From: Candidatus Bipolaricaulota bacterium
GTDB taxonomy: Bacteria; Bipolaricaulota; Bipolaricaulia; M55B111
Assembly (NCBI GenBank): GCA_018334595.1
Contig: JAGXLQ010000057.1
Location: 1-8,113 of the forward strand
Direction of reading: 5' to 3'
Length of the DNA: 8,113 nucleotides
The notes under the pieces are model-generated. The model was not told the DNA's origin, did no database searches, and saw nothing but the letters and a program-made list of their open reading frames with translations. Positions within the stretch are counted from its first letter, which is position 1, and every line of letters begins with the position of its first letter. Below, in pieces: positions 1-6,461 of this stretch. Position numbers and translations under genes: made by a program.

Positions 1-203
1 CAAGGAAAACTATTACTGCGGGGAGCTATCTACGGCGTCCTTTCCGACAGGAAGAAAAACAAGGGGTTTAAAGCCCCCAAGAAAAGCGAAATATACGAGA
101 ACTTCTATTTTACCGGAGGTAGCGTAAACCCCGGGGCGGCACCCCCATGGTCGTACTGTCGGGCCAGCAGGTCAGGGACAGGATAACTGGCGCTAGGAGA
201 TAA
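1..203 (+). CDS. Phytoene desaturase (CrtI)-like FAD oxidoreductase, C-terminal fragment with apparent frameshift
   Basis: Only the last 67 or so residues are in the window; the 5' end lies beyond the left edge. Reading from base 1 gives ...SEIYENFYFTGGSVNPG. This is the conserved C-terminal FAD-binding segment of CrtI-type carotenoid desaturases and related amine-oxidase-fold enzymes, which normally continues GGGxPMVVLSGQQVADRI. In the same frame the sequence turns into unrelated AAPPWSYC... and stops at 184-186. Moving to the frame of the codon at 138 restores the family sequence (GTPMVVLSGQQVRDRITGARR) and stops at TAA 201-203. One base is therefore missing around the CCCCGGGG run at 129-136, relative to the expected protein. 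This may be a sequencing or assembly error in a G run, or a real lesion. The family call is from motif recognition. Whether the substrate is phytoene or another polyene cannot be judged from this fragment. No partner carotenoid gene (such as crtB) is visible downstream. Confidence 0.75.
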
Positions 204-608
204 CTGAACTGGAGTTCACGGCTGAACCGGTCTCGGCAGCCCCGCCTTACCGTCCGAAACCGAATGCTTTACGACCAGGATTGCCTGTTCGTCCGCCGTC
301 CGATCTATCAAAGAACTGATTAATTGGTCGTCCAGCCAACCTTTCCCGTGATACAATCGGGATAAGGGAACTTCCGGAGAAGAAAAATTGGACGAGCGTT
401 GATAACTGTCGATAAAAGGTACGCCACCCTAAAAAATATAGAAAACATGTCAGAAGCTTCTCATACGGGACCGGATCTCCAGGACCGACCCTTCCCCAGA
501 CCTGGCGCCGGAACAAGGGTGCAGGGTGACCCCCGAATCTCAGAATTTGATTAACCAGTAATCCTCCTGTAGCATTATCCTAAAGTATACTACGAGAGGT
601 CGGGTAAG
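204..608. other. Intergenic region without a supported gene
   Basis: This stretch of about 405 bases lies between the desaturase fragment and mtnA. The plus frames are broken by stops within about 40-50 codons. An 89-codon minus-strand frame (247-516) would begin at TTG without a ribosome binding site and resembles nothing I know. I see no clear terminator for the desaturase: the small GTTCA/TGAAC hairpin at 215-228 has no T-tract. The right-hand end (about 545-608) is AT-richer and probably carries the mtnA promoter and leader. I could not match a known riboswitch class, including the SAM and purine types that might be expected ahead of such genes. Confidence 0.5.
547..575 (+). promoter_or_regulatory. 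Possible sigma-70 promoter for mtnA operon
   Basis: TTGATT (547-552, four of six consensus bases) is followed after 17 bases by TAGCAT (570-575, four of six). A transcript would start near 582 and leave a leader of about 27 bases. A second -10-like hexamer, TATACT at 586-591, lies just downstream but has no good -35 at the right distance. It is a weak match and was chosen mainly because it lies directly ahead of the first gene of the operon. Confidence 0.3.
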
Positions 609-1646
609 ATGAAACACGTGACGATGGAATTTCTGGACGAAGGGTTAAACTTGATCGATCAACGCAAGCTCCCCGGGGAAGTCACCTACTTCAGGGCAAG
701 GGACTACCGCGACGTAAAGCTGGCCATTTCCGACATGGTCGTCCGGGGTGCTCCGGCAATCGGCGCAACCGCGGCCTACGGCGTATACCTTGCAGCTCTG
801 GAGTATTCCTCGGAGCCCCGGGAAGACTTCATTCCTTCGGTCAAGGAGGCCTGCGACGAACTGGCATCGGCGAGGCCCACGGCGGTAAACCTCACCTGGG
901 CAATTGACCGGATGAAAGACCTGTTAGACGATAACGCGGACAAGCCGGTTGACGATATCCTGGATATCGTCCTGGCCCGCGCGGAAGAGATAGCCGCCGA
1001 GGACGTAAAGATAAACAGGGAAATGGCCCGTCACGGGAACGAGATAGTTCCGGCGGGCGCTCAGGTCCTGACGCACTGTAACACGGGAGCCCTCGCCACG
1101 GTCGGTTACGGGACCGCCCTTGGCGTGATCAGAGAGGCACACAATAGCGGGAAGGGAATACACGTTTACGCGGACGAAACTCGACCGCGCCTCCAGGGCG
1201 CGCGCCTTACCGCCTTTGAGCTGGTAGAAGAGGAGATCCCAGCCACCTTGATCGCCGACAGCGTCGCCGGGACATTGATCAGGGACAACAAGGTAGACTT
1301 GGTCCTGGTCGGAGCGGACCGGGTCGCAGCAAATGGAGACACGGCAAACAAGATCGGCACCTACGGGCTTTCGGAGTTGTGTGCGGTCCACGGCGTTCCC
1401 TTTTACGTAGTCGCCCCGACGTCGACAATCGACTACAACATAGATTCAGGGGAAGAAATAGAGATCGAGGAACGCCCCCCGGAAGAAGTGGTGGAGATTA
1501 ACGGAGCCCGGATAGCCCCGGAGGGGATTGCCGTTTACAACCCCGCCTTTGACGTCTCCCCGGCTGAGAACATCACCGGGGTAGTAACCGAGCGGGGTAT
1601 CGCGAGAAGTCCCCTCAGAGAATCACTTGCGGAGTTTAAAGAGTAA
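609..1646 (+). CDS. mtnA: S-methyl-5-thioribose-1-phosphate isomerase (MtnA)
   Basis: The 345-residue product matches the usual MtnA length of about 345-350. MtnA is a cytosolic enzyme that converts the aldose 5-methylthioribose-1-phosphate to 5-methylthioribulose-1-phosphate in methionine salvage. In some bacteria and archaea it also acts on 5-deoxyribose-1-phosphate. Visible family features are RGAPAIG at residues 46-52 (phosphate-binding loop region), THCNTGALAT around residue 157 with the catalytic Cys157, VYADETRPRLQGARLTAFEL near 187-205, and GADRVAANGDTANKIGTY starting at 235 with catalytic Asp237. These residues correspond to Cys160 and Asp240 of the Bacillus subtilis enzyme. The DETRPRxQGxRLT segment favours MtnA over ribose-1,5-bisphosphate isomerase or eIF2B-type relatives. 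GAGAGGT at 594-600 serves as ribosome binding site. The gene is followed after about 50 bases by a nucleoside-type ABC importer in the same direction. The protein is markedly acidic. Confidence 0.93.
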   Translation: MKHVTMEFLDEGLNLIDQRKLPGEVTYFRARDYRDVKLAISDMVVRGAPAIGATAAYGVYLAALEYSSEPREDFIPSVKEACDELASARPTAVNLTWAIDRMKDLLDDNADKPVDDILDIVLARAEEIAAEDVKINREMARHGNEIVPAGAQVLTHCNTGALATVGYGTALGVIREAHNSGKGIHVYADETRPRLQGARLTAFELVEEEIPATLIADSVAGTLIRDNKVDLVLVGADRVAANGDTANKIGTYGLSELCAVHGVPFYVVAPTSTIDYNIDSGEEIEIEERPPEEVVEINGARIAPEGIAVYNPAFDVSPAENITGVVTERGIARSPLRESLAEFKE

Positions 1647-1688
1647 GAGAGCGCATATGTATGAAAATTTATTCCCAGGACGAAAACA

Positions 1689-1695
1689 GGGAGGT
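1689..1695 (+). promoter_or_regulatory. Ribosome binding site that decides the BMP protein start
   Basis: GGGAGGT lies four bases ahead of the ATG at 1700. The in-frame ATG at 1661 has no comparable site, and it would put a charged 13-residue extension in front of a clean signal peptide. The start at 1700 is therefore preferred. Confidence 0.75.
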
Positions 1696-1699
1696 AAAA

Positions 1700-2707
1700 A
1701 TGAACAAAGCCCTAACAACCATCCTAAGTCTTTTGCTGGTCTTAACCTTAACCCTCGGATTAACTTCTTTGACGGTGGCAGCAGAGGGAAACATTGCCAT
1801 AGTCTACGCCACGGGCGGCCTCGGAGATAAGTCGTTTAACGACGCAGCTCACCGCGGAATCCTGCGGGCTGAAGAGGAGCTCGGGATTGACTCCCACCAG
1901 GCGGAACCCTCGGCCATAGCTGAATACGAGACGTACCTGAACCGGTTCGCCTCCACGAGGCGCTACAACCTAATTATCTCGATCGGCTTCGATCAGGCCG
2001 ACGCCCTAACCAAAGTAGCCGGCCAGTATCCGGAGCAGAAGTTTGCCATCGTGGATGCAGTTGTCGATCAACCCAACGTAGCCTCTTACGTCTATTCCGA
2101 GAACGAGCGGGGCTTCCTGATGGGAGTGGCCGCCGCGATGATGACGACGATGACGGACGACCGAAATATCAACGCCGAGAAGAAGGTCGGAGTGGTCGGG
2201 GGAATGAAGATTCCCCTAATTGACGCCAACATTGCCGGATACATAGCCGGTGCCCACTACGCCGACCCCGAGATTGACGTCTCCTACTCGTACGTGGGAA
2301 CCTGGACGGACCCCGCCAAGGGAAAGGAACTCACCATTTCAATGATCGAAAACGGAGCGGACGTCGTCTGGCAGGCGGCGGGCAGGTCGGGACTCGGCGT
2401 CATTAATGCCGCAAAGGAGGAGGACGTTTACGCCATCGGTGCCGACTCCGATCAGGGTTACCTGGCTCCGGACCACGTGCTGACCAACGGGATGAAGTTC
2501 GTGGACAACACGGTATTCCTCGCGATCGAACAGATAATCGACGGAAACTTCCAACCCGGGACTAACGTCCTCGGAGTGGCAGAAGGGGGGCTGGGATACA
2601 CGGACAGCCTTCTTCCCGACTCGATCGTCGAGGAATTGGAAGAGGTAAAGGAAAAGATCATAGAAGGCGAGGTCGAGATACCAACGGAGGTAGAGGACGC
2701 GGAGTAG
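1700..2707 (+). CDS. BMP-family (PnrA/NupN-like) nucleoside-binding protein of ABC importer
   Basis: The 335-residue product is the extracytoplasmic substrate-binding subunit of a nucleoside-type ABC importer, related to Treponema PnrA and Bacillus NupN/YufN. Residues 1-28 are a signal peptide (MNK, then a long Leu/Thr-rich core, then TVAA) followed by mature EGNIAIVYATGG. The family motif region reads GGLGDKSFNDAA (39-50). Other BMP segments are GFDQADA (97-102), GVVGGMKIPLIDANIAGYIAGA (164-185, two lobes and hinge), GADVVWQAAGRSGLGV (219-234) and YAIGADSDQGYL (244-255). Purine nucleosides are the known ligands of the family. The tail after about residue 310 is Glu-rich. No cysteine follows the signal core, so unlike most relatives it is not an obvious lipoprotein, which fits a free periplasmic protein. 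An alternative start at 1661 would add 13 residues. A terminator hairpin follows the gene, so it may be expressed more strongly than the ATPase and permeases. Confidence 0.88.
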   Translation: MNKALTTILSLLLVLTLTLGLTSLTVAAEGNIAIVYATGGLGDKSFNDAAHRGILRAEEELGIDSHQAEPSAIAEYETYLNRFASTRRYNLIISIGFDQADALTKVAGQYPEQKFAIVDAVVDQPNVASYVYSENERGFLMGVAAAMMTTMTDDRNINAEKKVGVVGGMKIPLIDANIAGYIAGAHYADPEIDVSYSYVGTWTDPAKGKELTISMIENGADVVWQAAGRSGLGVINAAKEEDVYAIGADSDQGYLAPDHVLTNGMKFVDNTVFLAIEQIIDGNFQPGTNVLGVAEGGLGYTDSLLPDSIVEELEEVKEKIIEGEVEIPTEVEDAE

Positions 2708-2744
2708 CCCAAGACCAGACCTAAACTATTAAACGGGATATCAC

Positions 2745-2782
2745 GGTCATGGTTCCCGTGACTCGGGGACCATGACCTTTTT
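2745..2782 (+). terminator. Intrinsic terminator/attenuator inside the transporter operon
   Basis: The left arm at 2745-2758 (GGTCATGGTTCCCG) pairs with the right arm at 2764-2777 (CGGGGACCATGACC). The stem is about 14 base pairs with one G-U pair and a five-base loop, followed by TTTTT at 2778-2782. This is a standard rho-independent terminator. It sits 38 bases after the binding-protein stop and 27 bases ahead of the ATPase start. Read-through would give less ATPase and permease transcript than binding protein, a common arrangement in ABC import operons. No second promoter is obvious in the short gap after it. Confidence 0.85.
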
Positions 2783-2808
2783 CTACCAATCACCCGGGGG
2801 AACCTTAT

Positions 2809-4320
2809 ATGTACGCGGTCGATATGAAGGGAATAACGAAGACCTTCGGTGATACCGTCGCCAACGACGGAGTGGACCTCTCCGTGGAGGAGGAAGAGAT
2901 TCACTGTATTCTTGGCGAAAATGGTGCCGGCAAGACAACACTAATGAACGTTCTCTTTGGGCTCTACGAACGCGATGCCGGGGAGATCTTTCTTCACGAC
3001 AAAGAGGTAAACATCCGCAAGCCAAGTCAGGCGATCGACCACGGGATCGGGATGATCCACCAGAACTTCATGCTCGTCAATCGGCTATCGGTAACTGACA
3101 ACATAGTCGCCGGCGCCGAGCCGAAAAAGGGGATAAGGCTGGACCGGAAAAAGGCCGTGAAGGACGTCAGGCGGCTCTCGGAGAAATATGGCCTAAAGGT
3201 GGACCCCGAGGCCAGAATCGAAAACATCTCGGTCGGGGACCAGCAGAGAGTTGAAATTCTCAAAGCCCTCTACCGAAAGGCAGATATCCTCATTTTGGAC
3301 GAACCCACGGCAGTACTCACACCTCAAGAGGTGGAAGACCTGTTCCGGATAATGCGGGAACTCAAGGAGTCGGGCAAGACCCTGATATTTATTACCCACA
3401 AGCTCAAGGAAACGATGACCATCACCGACAGGATAACCATCCTTCGTGACGGGAAAAAGGTCGGCACCGTGGAAACAGGAGATACAAACCCCCGAGACCT
3501 GGCCCAGATGATGGTCGGACGTGACGTGGTCCTCTCCGTGGAAAAGTCCGAACGGGAAGAGCGGCCGGTGGCATTCGAGGTAAAGGACCTCAACGTGCAT
3601 AACCCCACAAACAACCTCTACTTAAGGGACGTAAGCTTCGAGATCGAGGAGGGTGAAGTTCTCGGCGTCGCCGGCGTGGAGGGCAACGGTCAACTCGAAC
3701 TTGAGGAGGGCCTGATGGGTCTGCGGCCGACCGAGTCAGGCGAGGTCATTCTCCGCGGCAGCGATCTCAGGGAGCTTACCACTCGAGAGAGAAAGAAAAT
3801 CGGCATAGCTCATATTCCTTCGGACCGACTCAGACGTGGTCTCATTGCCGAATTCAACCTCCAGAGAAACATGATCCTCGGTTCCGAGTGGGACAGACCT
3901 TTTTCCAGACGGGGATTTCTCGATAGAAATAGAATTAAGGAATACACGGAGGAGGTCATCGAGGACTTCGACATTCGCGGGGGCACGGCTGACGTCGACG
4001 CGAAATCCCTTTCCGGGGGTAACCAGCAAAAGGTAATCCTCGGCCGTGAATTGACCCGGGACCCCGAACTCATAATCGCTGCCCAGCCGACGAGAGGGGT
4101 AGATGTCGGCGCTATCGAGTATATTCACGGTGAACTGTTAAATATGAGGGACAGGGGGGTACCGGTTCTCCTCATATCCGCCGAACTCGATGAACTACGA
4201 AGCCTGAGCGACAGGATAATCGTCCTTTATGAGGGGGAGATCGTCGCTTCCCTCGACGCGGACGCGGTCGATGAAAGGGAACTCGGCCTCTTAATGGCGG
4301 GCGAGGAGGTGGAAGGATGA
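2809..4320 (+). CDS. Double-domain ABC ATPase of nucleoside importer (NupO/YufO/RbsA-like)
   Basis: The 503-residue cytoplasmic subunit couples ATP hydrolysis to import and carries two fused nucleotide-binding domains, as in NupO and the sugar ATPase RbsA. Domain 1 has Walker A GENGAGKTT (36-44), Q-loop Gln85, signature SVGDQQR (141-147), Walker B LILDEPTA (161-168) with Glu165, and switch His197. Domain 2 is degenerate: its Walker A region reads GVEGNGQLE (289-297) with Gln295 in place of Lys, its signature LSGGNQQK (401-408) is intact, and its Walker B reads LIIAAQPTRGVDVGAIE with Gln426 where the catalytic Glu should be. This asymmetry, and the AAQPTRGxDVGAIE wording, are usual for the nucleoside branch of the family rather than a sign of damage. 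The ribosome binding site is weak (GGGGG at 2796-2800). The stop overlaps the start of the next gene by four bases (ATGA), implying translational coupling. Confidence 0.93.
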   Translation: MYAVDMKGITKTFGDTVANDGVDLSVEEEEIHCILGENGAGKTTLMNVLFGLYERDAGEIFLHDKEVNIRKPSQAIDHGIGMIHQNFMLVNRLSVTDNIVAGAEPKKGIRLDRKKAVKDVRRLSEKYGLKVDPEARIENISVGDQQRVEILKALYRKADILILDEPTAVLTPQEVEDLFRIMRELKESGKTLIFITHKLKETMTITDRITILRDGKKVGTVETGDTNPRDLAQMMVGRDVVLSVEKSEREERPVAFEVKDLNVHNPTNNLYLRDVSFEIEEGEVLGVAGVEGNGQLELEEGLMGLRPTESGEVILRGSDLRELTTRERKKIGIAHIPSDRLRRGLIAEFNLQRNMILGSEWDRPFSRRGFLDRNRIKEYTEEVIEDFDIRGGTADVDAKSLSGGNQQKVILGRELTRDPELIIAAQPTRGVDVGAIEYIHGELLNMRDRGVPVLLISAELDELRSLSDRIIVLYEGEIVASLDADAVDERELGLLMAGEEVEG

Positions 4321-5402
4321 AGAAGGTCTCTAGGTTATGGAACTGGCTTAAGGACCTCTCCGGTCTCACCGAACTTGTTTACTCGCTCTTTGCCATCGTC
4401 TTTGCCCTGATAATTGGAGCAATATTAATTTACCTCTCCGGGCACGACGCTCTGGAGGCCTACTACTACCTCTTCTTTGGAGCCTTCGGCAACATCTACA
4501 ACCTGGCCCAGACCCTGCTCAAGTCAATCCCGTTAATTTTTACGGGCCTGGCCGTGGCTATAGGGTTTCAGAGCGGTCTGTTCAACATCGGTATCGAAGG
4601 CCAGCTCTACTGGGGGGCGTTTACCACGGCGGTCGTCGTCGTTTCCCTTCCCGGGCTGAGCGGATACCTCCTGATACCCATAGCGCTTTTCGCGGGCGCC
4701 CTTGCCGGGGGAATCTGGGGAGCCTTCCCCGGTTATCTCAAGGCAAAAACCGGGGCCCACGAGGTCATTACGACGATCATGTTGAACTACGTCGGGATCC
4801 TGGCGACGACATTTCTGCTTAAGAACTTCTTCAAGGCGCCCGGCCCCGTGGACCAGACGAAGGGGATACCGATGCAGGCCAGAATTCCCGAACTCTTTCC
4901 CAACACCCGCCTCACGTGGTCCCTGTTCATTGGCATAGCGGTAATCATCCTGGTTAAGTACCTCTTCTCCAATACGTCTCTCGGATACGACTTACAGGCG
5001 GTCGGCGCGAACACCTCTGCCGCCGAGTACGGTGGGATCTCCGTCTCACGGGTGACCGTCCTGACTATGACCATAAGCGGGGCCGTTGCGGCACTCGCCG
5101 GCAGCACGATAGTGCTAGGAGTTTTACACCGGTTCATCACCAACTTCTCCCCGGGCTACGGGTTCACGGGTATCGCCGTCGCCGTGCTGGGTCGGAACAA
5201 GCCGGAGGGTGTCCTGGCCGCCGCTCTGCTGTTCGGTGCCCTCGACGCGGGAAAGGTATCGATGCAACTTTTTACCAACATTCCAGGTGACCTGATCACC
5301 GTCGTACAGGGCCTGGTAATCCTGCTCGTGGCTGCCCCCTCGCTCATCAGGCTCTTTTCTTCGACCTTTGGACGTGGACGGGAGTTGATTGCAAGTGAAT
5401 GA
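4317..5402 (+). CDS. Nucleoside ABC importer permease 1 (NupP/YufP-like)
   Basis: The 361-residue inner-membrane protein belongs to the branched-chain amino acid/ribose-type permease superfamily (BPD_transp_2). The first membrane helix is near residues 20-41, after a short cytoplasmic N-terminus, and several further hydrophobic stretches follow through about residue 345. The family motif GLFNIGIEGQ is at 87-96, with AKTGAHEVITTIMLNYVG further on, which is typical of the YufP/NupP branch. The start is supported by GAGGAGGT at 4303-4310, six bases upstream, and by the ATGA overlap with the ATPase. With the following permease it should form the heterodimeric channel fed by the BMP protein. Which nucleosides it accepts cannot be read from the sequence. 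Confidence 0.92.
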   Translation: MKKVSRLWNWLKDLSGLTELVYSLFAIVFALIIGAILIYLSGHDALEAYYYLFFGAFGNIYNLAQTLLKSIPLIFTGLAVAIGFQSGLFNIGIEGQLYWGAFTTAVVVVSLPGLSGYLLIPIALFAGALAGGIWGAFPGYLKAKTGAHEVITTIMLNYVGILATTFLLKNFFKAPGPVDQTKGIPMQARIPELFPNTRLTWSLFIGIAVIILVKYLFSNTSLGYDLQAVGANTSAAEYGGISVSRVTVLTMTISGAVAALAGSTIVLGVLHRFITNFSPGYGFTGIAVAVLGRNKPEGVLAAALLFGALDAGKVSMQLFTNIPGDLITVVQGLVILLVAAPSLIRLFSSTFGRGRELIASE

Positions 5403-6333
5403 CGTCCTCGCGGCGATATTCAGCATAAACACCCTGGCGGCAATGATAAGAATGGCGACCCCCATCGCCCTGGCAGCTATGGGAGGCACTTTCTCCGAGA
5501 GGTCGGGCGTCATAAACATCGGACTCGAAGGGATGATACTGACGGGGGCCTTCGCCGGCGTGGCCGGTTCGTACTACACGGGCAACCCGTGGGTGGGCGT
5601 CCTGTTTGCGGTCATCTTCGGCAGCCTGGTCGCCGGGATCTTTGCGGTGTTCACCGTCAAGTTCAAGGCAAACCACGTGGTTGCCGGAGTGGGGTTGAAC
5701 ATCTTCGCACTGGGCCTGACGACCTGGCTCATGCAGGTACTGTGGGGGGGCAGGGGAGTATCCCCCAACGTCAACGGCCTGCCGAGGGTTTCTATTCCCG
5801 TTTTGGACAAAGTTCCGGTCGTAAACAAGCTCATCACCAACCAGTCACCTCTCGTCTACATCATGTTCGCCTTGATAATCGGCGGTTGGTTTTTACTGTT
5901 CAAAACGCCGCTGGGACTGAGGATCAGGATGACGGGTGAGAGACCCGAAGCAGCTGATACGCTGGGAATTAACGTATCTCGCGTCAAGTACTTCAGCGTT
6001 ATCCTGAGTGGGGCCCTGTCGGGGCTTGGAGGCGCATACCTCTCGCTGGGCTACCTCAACATGTTCAGCAGAAATATGTCCGCGGGAAGGGGGTACATGG
6101 CGTTGGCGGCAAACATCTTTGGACAGTGGAACCCCCTGGGTGGGCTGGGAGCAAGTTTCCTGTTTTCCTTCAGCGAGGCGGTACAACTGCGCCTGCAGAG
6201 CATCAACCTCAACATCGCAAACGAGCTAATCCAGATGATCCCCTACGCGATAACGATCATCGTGCTCGCCGGGGCTGTAATCAAGTCGCGACCGCCAGAA
6301 GCCCTCGGAGAACACTACGGAACTGAAGAATAG
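5395..6333 (+). CDS. Nucleoside ABC importer permease 2 (NupQ/YufQ-like)
   Basis: The product has about 312 residues and is the second membrane subunit, of the same superfamily and of the usual length for YufQ/NupQ. Near the N-terminus it has GGTFSERSGVINIGLEGMIL, the hallmark of this branch. FKANHVVAGVGLNIFALGLT lies in the middle and GRGYMALAANIFGQWNPLGG near the C-terminus, a conserved segment of these permeases. There is no ATG start. GTG at 5395 overlaps the previous gene by eight bases. TTG at 5389 would add two residues and overlap by 14. GGGAG at 5380-5384 is ten bases from the GTG and four from the TTG, so the choice is not certain; GTG is preferred for spacing and start-codon frequency. 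It is the last gene of the operon. Confidence 0.9.
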   Translation: MNDVLAAIFSINTLAAMIRMATPIALAAMGGTFSERSGVINIGLEGMILTGAFAGVAGSYYTGNPWVGVLFAVIFGSLVAGIFAVFTVKFKANHVVAGVGLNIFALGLTTWLMQVLWGGRGVSPNVNGLPRVSIPVLDKVPVVNKLITNQSPLVYIMFALIIGGWFLLFKTPLGLRIRMTGERPEAADTLGINVSRVKYFSVILSGALSGLGGAYLSLGYLNMFSRNMSAGRGYMALAANIFGQWNPLGGLGASFLFSFSEAVQLRLQSINLNIANELIQMIPYAITIIVLAGAVIKSRPPEALGEHYGTEE

Positions 6334-6357
6334 TGTAAAGACCTTAGGGCATTGTGG

Positions 6358-6396
6358 GGGGTCCGGTAGACACAGGAGAAGTTCTTTCTCGACCCC
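6358..6396 (+). other. Imperfect hairpin after the transporter operon
   Basis: GGGGTC (6358-6363) can pair with GACCCC (6391-6396). Just inside it, GAGAA (6376-6380) pairs with TTCTC (6386-6390), leaving a 12-base bulge on the left arm. It lies 24 bases after the last permease stop. No T-tract follows, so it is at best a weak or factor-assisted terminator, or simply chance pairing. Confidence 0.25.
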
Positions 6397-6412
6397 GTGA
6401 TAACTTGAGGAT

Positions 6413-6442
6413 AAAAAAAGAGGGAGGATCAGCCTCCTGCTC
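6413..6442 (-). terminator. Intrinsic terminator of the minus-strand gene
   Basis: Read on the minus strand, GAG, a two-base bulge (CA) and GGAGG pair with CCTCC and CTC across the loop CTGAT, followed directly by seven T residues (plus-strand A run 6413-6419). It begins 20 bases after the stop codon at 6462-6464. The stem is short and bulged but GC-rich, and the T-tract is clean. A run of eight C on the plus strand (6442-6449) borders it. In the plus direction there is no T-tract, so it appears to serve only the minus strand. Confidence 0.7.
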
Positions 6443-6461
6443 CCCCCCCATTCCAGTCAAA

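Noticed and set aside
247..516. 89-codon open frame on the minus strand in the gap ahead of mtnA
   Set aside because: It begins at TTG without a ribosome binding site, has a composition unlike its neighbours (many Arg, Gly and Phe, and not acidic) and shows no recognisable motif.
924..1391. Long minus-strand frames opposite mtnA and the transporter genes
   Set aside because: They are complementary-strand shadows of well-supported plus-strand genes, without ribosome binding sites or recognisable motifs.
1661..1699. Upstream ATG for the BMP protein, adding 13 residues
   Set aside because: It has no ribosome binding site and would bury the signal peptide behind a charged extension. The ATG at 1700 has GGGAGGT at good spacing.
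3673..4100. Degenerate Walker A and missing catalytic Glu in the second ATPase domain, as a possible lesion
   Set aside because: Asymmetric second domains with Gln at these positions are normal for the NupO/YufO branch, and the reading frame and signature motif are intact.
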